Positions 6,686-13,789 are shown, counted from the stretch's first letter. The stretch is DNA of 13,789 nucleotides from JADJPL01 sp964607915 (GCA_964607915.1 CAZSMU010000101.1:1-13789), one strand, 5' to 3'. The notes: a model not told the origin generated them from the letters alone. Numbers and translations: made by a program.

Positions 6686-7342
6686 ATGAAATTCTTCATA
6701 GATACGGCCAACCTGGCCCACATTCAGGAAGCAAAAGACCTGGGGATACTGGATGGTGTGACAACGAATCCTTCCTTGATGGCCAAAGAGGGCATATCCG
6801 GCGAACAAAATATCCGAAACCACTACAAGTACATCTGTGAACTGGTGGACGGAGATGTGAGCGCAGAGGTGATCGCCACCGACTTCGACGGTATGGTGGC
6901 CGAGGGCCGCAGTCTCGCCGGCATCGCCCCCAACATCGTGGTAAAAGTACCCATGACGCGCGACGGCATCAAGGCAATCAGCCATTTCGCCGAGCGCGGG
7001 ATTCGCACCAACTGTACGCTGGTGTTCTCCGCCGCCCAAGCCATCCTGGCCGCGAAAGCCGGCGCCTCCTACCTGTCGCCCTTCATCGGCCGCGTGGACG
7101 ATATCAACTGGAACGGGATGGGACTGATTCGGGAAATCGCGGAAATATACGCCATTCAGGGATATGATACGGAGATTCTGGCCGCGTCCATCCGCAGCTC
7201 CCTGCACATCGTAGAAGCCGCCAAAGCCGGTGCCGACGTCGTCACTTGCCCGCTGCCGGCCATCCTCGGTATGCTCAACCACCCCCTGACGGACATCGGC
7301 CTGGCCAAGTTCCTGGAAGACCACAGAAAAGCAAACGCTTAG
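6686..7342 (+). CDS. fsa: Transaldolase, TalC/FSA-type fold (small subfamily)
   Basis: This encodes a 218-residue class I aldolase of the short transaldolase/fructose-6-phosphate aldolase family, a TIM barrel that forms decamers in studied relatives. The start MKFFIDTANL is the typical family N-terminus with the conserved Asp7. Other landmarks are GVTTNPSL (24-31), the Schiff-base lysine K87 in NIVVKVPMT, NCTLVFSAAQA (109-119), SPFIGRVDD (131-139) and the phosphate-binding ILAASIRS (164-171). The frame is open upstream to 6620, but those 22 residues have no counterpart in the family. In E. coli FSA the position of F133 is a Tyr, while transaldolases have Phe, so this protein is more likely a transaldolase of the pentose phosphate pathway than a true FSA. 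Two terminators follow it. Confidence 0.96.
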   Translation: MKFFIDTANLAHIQEAKDLGILDGVTTNPSLMAKEGISGEQNIRNHYKYICELVDGDVSAEVIATDFDGMVAEGRSLAGIAPNIVVKVPMTRDGIKAISHFAERGIRTNCTLVFSAAQAILAAKAGASYLSPFIGRVDDINWNGMGLIREIAEIYAIQGYDTEILAASIRSSLHIVEAAKAGADVVTCPLPAILGMLNHPLTDIGLAKFLEDHRKANA

Positions 7343-7353
7343 CTTATACAGAC

Positions 7354-7385
7354 GAGAGGCCCCGCGCGGCCTTTCCTCTCTTTTT
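7354..7385 (+). terminator. Intrinsic terminator after the transaldolase gene
   Basis: GAGAGG (7354-7359) pairs with CCTCTC (7375-7380), enclosing the GC-rich self-complementary CCGCGCGG. A run of five Ts follows at 7381-7385. It lies 11 bases after the stop codon and is the natural end of the upstream transcript. Confidence 0.75.
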
Positions 7386-7412
7386 GGACAGAGGTTATCT
7401 ATATACCATTTT

Positions 7413-7449
7413 GAGGAACAGACCGCTACGCGCTGTTCCTCTTTTTTTT
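7413..7449 (+). terminator. Strong intrinsic terminator
   Basis: GAGGAACAG (7413-7421) and CTGTTCCTC (7433-7441) form a perfect 9-bp stem with an 11-base loop, directly followed by eight Ts (7442-7449). This is a textbook Rho-independent terminator. It lies 27 bases beyond the first one and isolates the CHAT operon from upstream transcription. Confidence 0.9.
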
Positions 7450-7450
7450 G

Positions 7451-7475
7451 GGGATGCTTGCACATACGGCATCCC
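7451..7475 (+). promoter_or_regulatory. Third hairpin upstream of the CHAT gene
   Basis: GGGATGC (7451-7457) pairs exactly with GCATCCC (7469-7475) around an 11-base loop. It has no T-run and so is not a terminator. It begins two bases after the T-run of the strong terminator and overlaps the proposed -33 region of the next promoter. It could be an operator-like dyad or simply part of a longer structured region. Confidence 0.5.
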
Positions 7476-7487
7476 TGCCTTATCTTG
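7458..7487 (+). promoter_or_regulatory. Candidate promoter of the CHAT-MoxR-membrane protein operon
   Basis: TTG at 7458-7460 is separated by 20 bases from TATCTTG at 7481-7487. This approximates the Bacteroidota arrangement TTTG-N19-21-TAnnTTTG, with one T missing in each box. A start near 7493 would give a leader of about 35 bases. The position, right after the terminators and before three co-directional genes, supports it more than the sequence match does. Confidence 0.35.
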
Positions 7488-7528
7488 TCCTACGCTCACG
7501 CGTCGTACGGCCAAAACCCAATTCCTGC

Positions 7529-9067
7529 ATGAAAGAAACCCTGCTTTTTGTCCGCTCCAACAGCCAAACAGAGCACTTGTCAGAACTGGACGTCGAGTTC
7601 GCCAAGTTACAGGAAATCCTCGGCCTGCGCGGGAAGAAGGAGGATTACCTCCTCGTGATGAGCCCGGTCACCGCTCATGGGCAACTGACGGATATGATTG
7701 GGATGTACAAAGAAGACCTGCTGCTGTTCCATTTCAGTGGCCATGCCGGGTTGGACCGGGTACAGCTCCACGATGAAGCGGCGCGTTCGCAGGGCCTCGC
7801 GCAACTGCTCGGCCAATGCCCTAATTTGAAGATGGTGTTCCTGAACGGCTGTTCCACCTACGGCATGGTCCGGGAACTGCAGGAGCATATCGCCAACCCC
7901 AACCTGGTCATTGTTTCTTCCAGCGCCCCGGTCGGGGATAGCGTCGCCCGCAATTTTTCTGTCGCCCTGTACCGCGAACTGGAGCGCGGCAGCCCCGTCG
8001 GAACAGCGTTCAACCTTGCCCTGGGGGACTCCACCTTGAGAAAAGATATCGGCCAGGTCACCCGTGGAATCTTCCAGGAAGAGGGGCCCGCCAATACACC
8101 GCTGTGGGGCATTCATCATAAAACGGAGTCCCCGCCGGAATTCGTCCTGCCGAGATCAAGGGCGAAGGTGGACTTGGGCAGCGATATGGCGGCCGTGAGC
8201 TGCGACCGAAAAAAAGTGCTCCGCGAATTTGAGCAGGACTTCGACGAGGCGGATCAAAAAGGCTGCAGAGTAGTATCCTTCCTCTTGCTGGAAAAACCCT
8301 ACGGCCAGTCGGAAAGTTTGGTCAAACGCTTGATGCTCACTCTTTCAGACCTCCGGCCGGGAGAGGTCAAACCCCAGGGCTTCGATGATATCGCCGTCGA
8401 AACAGTGGACCTGGACGGTATAGCATCCATAGAGGACAGCCAGGGGAGCTTCCGTAGGGCGGTCATCCGGAAAATGGGTATGCCGCCCCGGATGGGCTCT
8501 CTGAAAGAGTTCGCAGCGCAAATCCAGTCCGGCACCACGAAGCTCAGCGGTGCGATCCGGTACATCCCCCACGCGTTTTTGATTCGCTTCGACGCCCCGG
8601 CATGGGCGAGCCTGGCAGAGCCCCTCCTGCACTGGGCAACAGGCGAGTTTCTCTACCTGCCCGCCAACGGTGCTCAAGACCGGGTGTTTGTGTTCTTTTT
8701 TATCCTCGAACCCCTGCAAAAAGAAGAAAACCCCGGACAGGGGTTTCTGTCGAAGTTTTTTGGCAAGTCGAAATCGGCTAAAAACCCATCGGAGGACCTG
8801 CATGCTGCGCTGCGGAAATCCTTCCCCTCCGCCAAGCCGCCCCTAACCCCGGTGACCGTGTTGCCTGAACTGACGAAGGTGGACAAAAATGATCTCGACG
8901 ACTGGTACCGGCAATTCGAATCAAACCAGGTGTTGCGCAAGGAGTTGGTGGGCAAACTGATCGAAAAACTCCCCAAAAGCGAGGAAGCAAAGTGGGATAT
9001 GTCCCACATAGAACTCGAGCTCAAGCAGATTGTCGAAGCATACCGAAACAAAAAACGCGGGATTTGA
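7529..9067 (+). CDS. CHAT-domain caspase-like protease fused to a degenerate STAND-like module
   Basis: This is a 512-residue cytoplasmic protein. Residues 1-200 are a CHAT (caspase HetF-associated with TPRs) peptidase domain: LLLFHFSGHAG supplies the catalytic His72 and KMVFLNGCST the nucleophile Cys108, each after a hydrophobic strand as the family requires. The sequence ITPLWGIHH-like end (APLWGI, about 188-196) also fits. Residues about 222-450 look like an 'inactive STAND' region: RVVSFLLLEKPYGQSESLVKRL sits where a P-loop strand-loop-helix would be, but the GxxGxGKS motif is degraded, and later strands (AFLIRFDA, RVFVFFFILEP) follow. The helical C-terminus (453-508) is Lys/Glu-rich. The frame is open from 7448, but MKETLLFVRS (ATG 7529) begins the first CHAT strand, and the upstream part lies over the hairpin and promoter. 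It probably cleaves a target protein when activated by its two neighbours. The protease call is firm, the STAND relation moderate. Confidence 0.88.
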   Translation: MKETLLFVRSNSQTEHLSELDVEFAKLQEILGLRGKKEDYLLVMSPVTAHGQLTDMIGMYKEDLLLFHFSGHAGLDRVQLHDEAARSQGLAQLLGQCPNLKMVFLNGCSTYGMVRELQEHIANPNLVIVSSSAPVGDSVARNFSVALYRELERGSPVGTAFNLALGDSTLRKDIGQVTRGIFQEEGPANTPLWGIHHKTESPPEFVLPRSRAKVDLGSDMAAVSCDRKKVLREFEQDFDEADQKGCRVVSFLLLEKPYGQSESLVKRLMLTLSDLRPGEVKPQGFDDIAVETVDLDGIASIEDSQGSFRRAVIRKMGMPPRMGSLKEFAAQIQSGTTKLSGAIRYIPHAFLIRFDAPAWASLAEPLLHWATGEFLYLPANGAQDRVFVFFFILEPLQKEENPGQGFLSKFFGKSKSAKNPSEDLHAALRKSFPSAKPPLTPVTVLPELTKVDKNDLDDWYRQFESNQVLRKELVGKLIEKLPKSEEAKWDMSHIELELKQIVEAYRNKKRGI

Positions 9068-9092
9068 ACGCCCGCCCCCGTACGATAAATCT

Positions 9093-10037
9093 ATGGATAT
9101 GAACTATTACACCGAACACAAGAGCAAGGGTATCCCCGATTACGACGATACCCTCCTCCGGCGCCTGAAGTCGGAACATACATACATCATCTCCCCCGCC
9201 CTCCAACGCGCCGTGGACCTGGCGCTCTACCTCGGGCAGCCCCTGCTGCTGACCGGGGAGCCGGGAACGGGCAAAACGGAACTGGCCCGCCACGTAGCCG
9301 CCCACTTCAGCACAGACGGCGAACCCGCCCACTTTTATGTGTTCAATACCAAAACTACATCCACCGCCCAGGATCTGTTCTATCGCTATGATGCCTTGCA
9401 GCACTTCCGCTACGTGCAGAACAAGGACGTCGAAATCGGCGAGGCCGAGGTCGAGGAAAAATTCATCCGCTACCAGGCCCTGGGGGAAGCCATCCGCTCC
9501 GGAAAGCGCTGCGTGGTGCTGATAGACGAAATAGACAAGGCCCCCCGGGATTTTCCCAACGACCTGTTGGATGTGATGGACCAGCTATCCTTCGAAGTGC
9601 CCGAACTGGGCTTGACGGGCGATAAAAGGGTGCGCGCCGCCGCCGCCCACCGACCTGTCGTCGTGCTGACCTCCAACTCTGAAAAAAACCTGCCGGACGC
9701 TTTCCTGCGCCGCTGTGTGTTCTTTAACATCGCCTTCCCCTCCGACGAGATGCTGATGAAAATCCTCCATGAAAAGCTGGTGTACTTTAAACGCGAACAG
9801 TACGAGGCGGTCCTGCGGCACTTTCACAAAATCCGGGACCTTTGCACGCGCAAAAAGCCCTCTACCGCCGAGCTGCTGCAATGGACCGCCGTACTGGAGC
9901 AACTGCACAGCGCCGGGCACATCCATGTAGAGGCCATAGACGCCCCTCTGCCGGCAGAGAAGGGGACCTGGCACAGCACCTACGGCATCCTGGTCAAGGA
10001 CCGCGAAGATTTGAAAATGGTTCAGGACACCTTTTAA
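9093..10037 (+). CDS. MoxR-family AAA+ ATPase
   Basis: This encodes a 314-residue AAA+ ATPase of the MoxR type, chaperone-like hexamers that act together with vWA-domain partners. Walker A is GEPGTGKT (55-62), Walker B VVLIDEID (141-148), sensor 1 TSN (193-195), and the Arg pair in AFLRRC (204-208) fits the arginine finger, so ATP hydrolysis should be intact. The segment NTKTTSTAQDLFYRYDALQHF (85-105) is typical of a MoxR subgroup found beside effector genes rather than of the classical moxR of methylotrophs. ATG 9093 (MDMNYY) is preferred over the ATG at 9030, which would overlap the CHAT gene by 38 bases and add residues unlike the family; 9099 is also possible. It begins 25 bases after CHAT and so is co-transcribed. 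The downstream vWA-like membrane protein is the likely partner. Confidence 0.93.
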   Translation: MDMNYYTEHKSKGIPDYDDTLLRRLKSEHTYIISPALQRAVDLALYLGQPLLLTGEPGTGKTELARHVAAHFSTDGEPAHFYVFNTKTTSTAQDLFYRYDALQHFRYVQNKDVEIGEAEVEEKFIRYQALGEAIRSGKRCVVLIDEIDKAPRDFPNDLLDVMDQLSFEVPELGLTGDKRVRAAAAHRPVVVLTSNSEKNLPDAFLRRCVFFNIAFPSDEMLMKILHEKLVYFKREQYEAVLRHFHKIRDLCTRKKPSTAELLQWTAVLEQLHSAGHIHVEAIDAPLPAEKGTWHSTYGILVKDREDLKMVQDTF

Positions 10038-10079
10038 CCCTTTTGCCCTATCCATACGTACGAACCTATATGGAACTTC

Positions 10080-13000
10080 TTGAAAGCCCTCGAAGGCGAG
10101 GGCTTCGATGTCGGGGTGGATACCTGCCTCCGGGTGGCGGCTGTATGGAAAAAGCTGCCCCATCCGCTGGAGGGCGGGGTCGCATGTGATTTTCTCTGCC
10201 CCCTCATCGCGCACAGCCCCGCAGAACAGGAAAAATTCCGGCTCGTTTTCCCTAAATACGCGGCCCTGCTGGGCGTCACAGAGGACCACTCTCCTTCGAT
10301 GGGCGGCAAAGAAACCCGGAGAGGAGACAGGCCCGGCCGCAAACCCAGTCGCCGGAGATACTTTGCCTGGACCGCCTTCTTCGCCATACTGCTCAGCATC
10401 GGGGTGTACTGGCTGGTGCCGCGTCCCGTGCCCGGACGTCCCGGGCCAACTGGTCGGGAGGGCAAAAAAGACACTCTCCCCGTCGAGCCTCCCCGGGACA
10501 CCCCGGTCGCAGAACCACGTCCTGTTCCGGAGGCTTCCCCCCGGAAGGAGACGCTGGTCGGGCCGGCGCAGGCCGATACGGCCTCTGCACGGCCTGCCCT
10601 TGGCCGATATGCGGTCAATATGCCCCGTTTGCCCGAGGTACGGCAGGATTTCTGGTACTGGCTGAGCCGGTACAAGGGCTTGTTCCTCTCCCTTTTCTAT
10701 ACGTTGCTGCTGGTGCTGGCGCTGGGCTTCTTCTTGTGGCAGCAGGCCCGGCGGCGCTATGCCGCGCGGCAGGAGAAAGGCGATGAACCCCCGTACCACC
10801 TGCCCATCAAGATAAACCGCCACAGCGGCGTTGTCGTAAGGCGGGAATTCATGGCGGCCGTCAGCCGCTTGCGGGGGCGGGAGGAGAGCGAGCGCCGGCG
10901 GCTCAACCTGCCGCGCAGCGTCGCTGCCTCCATCCGGCAGGGGGGGCTTCTGGACCTCCGCTTCGACGCCTATACGCGGCCGGTGGAGTATCTGCTCCTG
11001 ATTGATAAAAACCGGGAGCAAAACCACCAGTCCCAGCTTTTTGAGTATGTGTTCCAACACCTGCTCCGGCAGGAGGTACACGCGACGCGCTTCTTTTTCG
11101 ACAGTGTCCCGCTCTGGTGCTGGAACGAACGCTACCCGGAGGGGATAGCCCTGGACCGCCTCAGGCACCTGCACCGCGATGCCCGGCTGCTCGTGCTGAG
11201 CAATGGCTACGGCTTCATCAGCGCCCTCACCGGCGAACTGGAGGGCTGGACCGGGCAGTTGGCCGACTGGGACCGCCGCGCCTTGCTCAGCCCCGCGCCC
11301 ATGGCCGACTGGAACTATCGGGAAGCTACCCTGGCCGGTCTTTTCTCCGTGCTGCCCTCCAGTACGGAGGGGATTGCCCAGGCCGTGCGCTACTTCGAGA
11401 AGCTGCCCACGCCCAGCCTGCGCGACTGGAAATACGAGTTGGGTGCCGCCGACAAACCCGTCTCGGTGGATAGCGAACGGGTGGTCGCTTCCCTCGGCGA
11501 ACACCTCTCGCCGGAGCTGCTGCGCTGGGTCGCCGCCTGCGCCCTGTACCCGGAGCTGCACTGGGACCTCACCCTGTGCCTCGGCGATGCGCTTTCTGAC
11601 GCGGGCTCCCCGCCGTTGCCGACCTTCGAAAATATCGCCGCCCTGGCGCGCCTCCCCTGGTTCCGGAACGGGATTATGCCCAACGGGGTGCGGAGCCAGT
11701 TGCTGGAGCCCCAGGTCCTGAGCGAGGATGAGCGCCGCCGCGCACGGGGCGCCATCCTGCGCGTACTGGAAGAAAACGTGCCCGACAACCCGAGAAGCTA
11801 CGCCTTCGATGAACACCGCCTGCACCTGGCCATCCACCACCTGATGCTGGCCCGCATGCCGCAGGAAAAACAGCACTGGCTGCGCCAATACCGGGAGCTG
11901 CACGCCCAGGGCATCCGGGGCGACCAGGTCTCGGTCGTGGAGCTGGACCGCCACTTCAACCGCTTGCTGGACTTCCCCCTGCCGCAGCGCCTGCGCGACT
12001 TCCTCTTCCCGGAGGGGCGGCGGGTGCTGGGCCTCAAGCCCCGCATCCCCCTGCTGTTTGCCGCCGGCCTGGCCCTGTGCGTGTGGGGCCTGGGGCGCCT
12101 GCTGCCCGACCCCTGCCCGGGCAGCTTGAACCGCCTGCCCGGCAAAGACGCCTATTGCTGCCTCGCCTCGGCAAGCGATAGCCTGGACTTCTATACGCTG
12201 GAAATCGCAGGCCTGCTCCAGCGCGACGCTGCCTCCACCGCCACGGAACGCGCCCGCGACATAAATGAGCGTTTTTCAGACCGGGCAGCGCTCGACGCGT
12301 TCTTCCTGCGCCTGCGCAAAATCCAGTGGAACGAAGCCCTCGAAGCCTATCGCGCCCGGGAACAGGACAGGGCCCTCTCCCTGCTCGACACCCCGCTGCC
12401 CGGCGATTCCCTCCCTCCCGCCATCGCCAACGACTACCGGCACCTGCGGGGGCTGGTGTTGCTGGCCCTGGGCCGGCGCCGGGAAGCAGAAGAGCTGCGC
12501 AACGCACTCGAGGCTTCCTTCCTGCGCCGCAACGTGCCCAACCTGGCCCAGCTCCTGGAGTATGACTTCGTGGATACGCTGCGCGAAGGCCGCGTGCGGG
12601 TGCGGCGGGACGCGCGCTATGGCTTCCTCGACAGCCTCGGCACCCCGCTCTGGACGGGCCCCCGCCTGCCCTATGATTTTGCCGCCTCCTACTCGAACGG
12701 ACAGGCCCTCGTGACCCTCGGGCGCCAACAGTGCTTCGTGGACCGACAGGGCGGTACCCTGCAATGCTTCACCCGCCTGCGGCCCTTCGAAGACCCCCAA
12801 AAGCGCTTGTGGGGCTACGAGAACGAACGGGGCGTCGAAATCATCGCCCCTCAATACGACTCGGCCTGGGCTTTCAGCCCCGAAGGGATCGCCCGCACCA
12901 AGACCCAGGGCAGCTTCCGCTTTATTCGGGCGGACGGCACAGTGCTCACCCGCCTGACCTACGCGGGGGCCCGCGACTTCCGCAACGGATGGGCAGCGGT

Positions 13001-13789
13001 GCAGCGCAAGGGGAAATGGGGCTTCATAGACAGAGCGGGCCGCGAAAGCATAGACTTGGAGTTCGACGCTGCAGGCGACTTCAGCACCGGCGGTACCGCA
13101 GCGGTGCGCCTGGGTACCCGCAGCTTTTCAATTGACGCCAGGGGCCGCTGTACCGGTGGGGACTGCCCCCCGGTGCGCTACCGCGGCAGCGCAATCCGCG
13201 AGGGGACGCCCGGGACCGGCATCGCCGGGGTGCTCGTGCGCGGGGAGGGCCTGCGCGCCGACCTGACGACCGACGGCCAGGGCATCTTCGAGTTCGAACT
13301 TCCGGGCGACAAGCGCCCGGAAGAGCTCCTGCTCACCCTGCGCAAAGCGGGCTACGAGGAGGCCCAACTGCGGCCTGCGGTGCAGGACGCCGATCAGGAT
13401 CCCGTGCGCCTGCGACCGGTGGTGCTGCGCCCGGAAGGCAGCCCCCCTGTCCTCGTGCTCAAAGGCACGGTGCGCGACAGCGCCACCGGCCAGCCTCTGG
13501 CCGGGGTGCGGGCTACCGTCCGCAACGCCGCGGCCAGCACCGATAGCCGGGGCGCCTACTCCCTGGAGCTGCCCGGCGACCTCAAAGCGCCCGAATATAC
13601 CTTGCGCTTCGAAAAAGAGGGCTATGCCCCCCGCAGCATCGCCCTGCGCCCCTCTGAAAACGGCACCCTCGCCGAGGTGCGCCTGCAGGCCGAGAGGGCC
13701 CCCGTCCCCCGGCCAGCGATGGGCCTGATCCCCGGCGGTACTTTTCAGATGGGCGACGTGAGGGGGGATAAGGAATACGAGGACGAAAG
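10080..13789 (+). CDS. Large membrane protein: vWA-like, WG-type repeats, CarboxypepD_reg-like repeats, FGE domain; cut off at window end
   Basis: One frame stays open from the moxR stop to the window end, with 1236 residues visible if it starts at TTG 10080. Residues 1-70 are a helical module (KALEGEGFDVGVDTCLRV) like the N-termini of MoxR-linked vWA proteins. Predicted helices lie at 95-113, 201-222 and 656-676, with a Pro-rich linker (114-178) between the first two. Arg-rich flanks before TM1, after TM2 and before TM3 place the region 223-655 in the cytoplasm. Its alpha/beta part (about 300-480, YLLLIDKNREQN with D309) resembles a vWA domain without the DxSxS metal site. After TM3 come a helical TPR-like stretch (about 740-810), WG-type repeats (847-1025, WGFIDRAG), two carboxypeptidase-regulatory-like repeats (1031-1120, 1125-1200) and the start of an FGE/sulfatase-modifying domain (LIPGGTFQMGD, from 1214). 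It is probably the sensor or scaffold of the operon. No ATG exists in frame before residue 76; the true start is uncertain. Confidence 0.85.
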   Translation, partial: MKALEGEGFDVGVDTCLRVAAVWKKLPHPLEGGVACDFLCPLIAHSPAEQEKFRLVFPKYAALLGVTEDHSPSMGGKETRRGDRPGRKPSRRRYFAWTAFFAILLSIGVYWLVPRPVPGRPGPTGREGKKDTLPVEPPRDTPVAEPRPVPEASPRKETLVGPAQADTASARPALGRYAVNMPRLPEVRQDFWYWLSRYKGLFLSLFYTLLLVLALGFFLWQQARRRYAARQEKGDEPPYHLPIKINRHSGVVVRREFMAAVSRLRGREESERRRLNLPRSVAASIRQGGLLDLRFDAYTRPVEYLLLIDKNREQNHQSQLFEYVFQHLLRQEVHATRFFFDSVPLWCWNERYPEGIALDRLRHLHRDARLLVLSNGYGFISALTGELEGWTGQLADWDRRALLSPAPMADWNYREATLAGLFSVLPSSTEGIAQAVRYFEKLPTPSLRDWKYELGAADKPVSVDSERVVASLGEHLSPELLRWVAACALYPELHWDLTLCLGDALSDAGSPPLPTFENIAALARLPWFRNGIMPNGVRSQLLEPQVLSEDERRRARGAILRVLEENVPDNPRSYAFDEHRLHLAIHHLMLARMPQEKQHWLRQYRELHAQGIRGDQVSVVELDRHFNRLLDFPLPQRLRDFLFPEGRRVLGLKPRIPLLFAAGLALCVWGLGRLLPDPCPGSLNRLPGKDAYCCLASASDSLDFYTLEIAGLLQRDAASTATERARDINERFSDRAALDAFFLRLRKIQWNEALEAYRAREQDRALSLLDTPLPGDSLPPAIANDYRHLRGLVLLALGRRREAEELRNALEASFLRRNVPNLAQLLEYDFVDTLREGRVRVRRDARYGFLDSLGTPLWTGPRLPYDFAASYSNGQALVTLGRQQCFVDRQGGTLQCFTRLRPFEDPQKRLWGYENERGVEIIAPQYDSAWAFSPEGIARTKTQGSFRFIRADGTVLTRLTYAGARDFRNGWAAVQRKGKWGFIDRAGRESIDLEFDAAGDFSTGGTAAVRLGTRSFSIDARGRCTGGDCPPVRYRGSAIREGTPGTGIAGVLVRGEGLRADLTTDGQGIFEFELPGDKRPEELLLTLRKAGYEEAQLRPAVQDADQDPVRLRPVVLRPEGSPPVLVLKGTVRDSATGQPLAGVRATVRNAAASTDSRGAYSLELPGDLKAPEYTLRFEKEGYAPRSIALRPSENGTLAEVRLQAERAPVPRPAMGLIPGGTFQMGDVRGDKEYEDE

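Noticed and set aside
10070..10189. ATG-started 39-codon frame after moxR
   Set aside because: Its product is Gly/Arg-rich without features, while the overlapping long frame encodes clear domains. It is kept only as a clue to the possible frameshift.
10108..10665. 185-codon plus-strand frame inside the membrane protein gene
   Set aside because: It overlaps the real coding frame, which carries TM1 and the Pro-rich linker; its own translation is compositionally biased and motif-free.
9585..11954. Very long open frame (789 codons) on the minus strand
   Set aside because: It lies opposite moxR and the large membrane protein gene, its translation is rich in Gly, Gln, Pro and Arg with no recognisable domain, and it comes from the codon bias of the GC-rich plus-strand genes.
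1..13789. CRISPR arrays, tRNA or rRNA genes
   Set aside because: No regularly spaced direct repeats and no cloverleaf or rRNA-like segments were seen while reading the window.

Overview
The window looks like a chromosomal segment of a GC-rich member of the Bacteroidota, most likely in or near the Saprospiria (Lewinella/Phaeodactylibacter-like). The evidence is the short (288 aa) Bacteroidota-type primary sigma factor, the gene order rpsO-pnp-rpoD, a promoter with the Bacteroidota -7 box TAnnTTTG in front of rpsO, few obvious Shine-Dalgarno sequences, and the CHAT/MoxR/FGE-type accessory genes common in filamentous Saprospiria. The assignment is an inference from these features, not from any database comparison. 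All genes lie on the plus strand.

Positions 1-7342 are mostly housekeeping. The end of etfB and the whole of etfA encode the electron transfer flavoprotein. They are followed by a perfect 21-bp-arm palindrome, then rpsO (ribosomal protein S15) with its promoter, a structured 283-base leader, pnp (polynucleotide phosphorylase) and rpoD (primary sigma factor). Two unassigned genes follow: a membrane-anchored protein and a small protein whose start resembles a Nudix fold but which lacks the Nudix box. A TalC/FSA-fold enzyme comes next; its active-site Phe points to transaldolase rather than fructose-6-phosphate aldolase activity.

Positions 7343-7528 form a boundary with two hairpin terminators, a third hairpin and a candidate promoter. 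Beyond it lies an accessory block that fills the rest of the window: (1) a CHAT caspase-like protease with an intact His-Cys dyad, fused to a region resembling a degenerate (nucleotide-binding-dead) STAND NTPase; (2) a MoxR-family AAA+ ATPase with intact Walker motifs; (3) a very large membrane protein, cut off by the window end, with three predicted transmembrane helices, a divergent vWA-like cytoplasmic domain lacking the MIDAS residues, and a probable extracytoplasmic part with WG-type repeats, two carboxypeptidase-regulatory-like beta-sandwich repeats and the beginning of a formylglycine-generating-enzyme/sulfatase-modifying (FGE) domain. I read this as an envelope-spanning, NTP-dependent signalling or conflict (defence-like) module: an outside sensor, a vWA/MoxR remodelling step inside, and a caspase-like effector. 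It resembles the vWA-MoxR-effector systems described in multicellular and filamentous bacteria, but this exact layout may not have been described.

The third gene has no ATG start in its frame. Either it starts at TTG 10080, or a single extra G at 10072-10073 disrupts an ATG start. No tRNA, rRNA, CRISPR array or insertion sequence was recognised.
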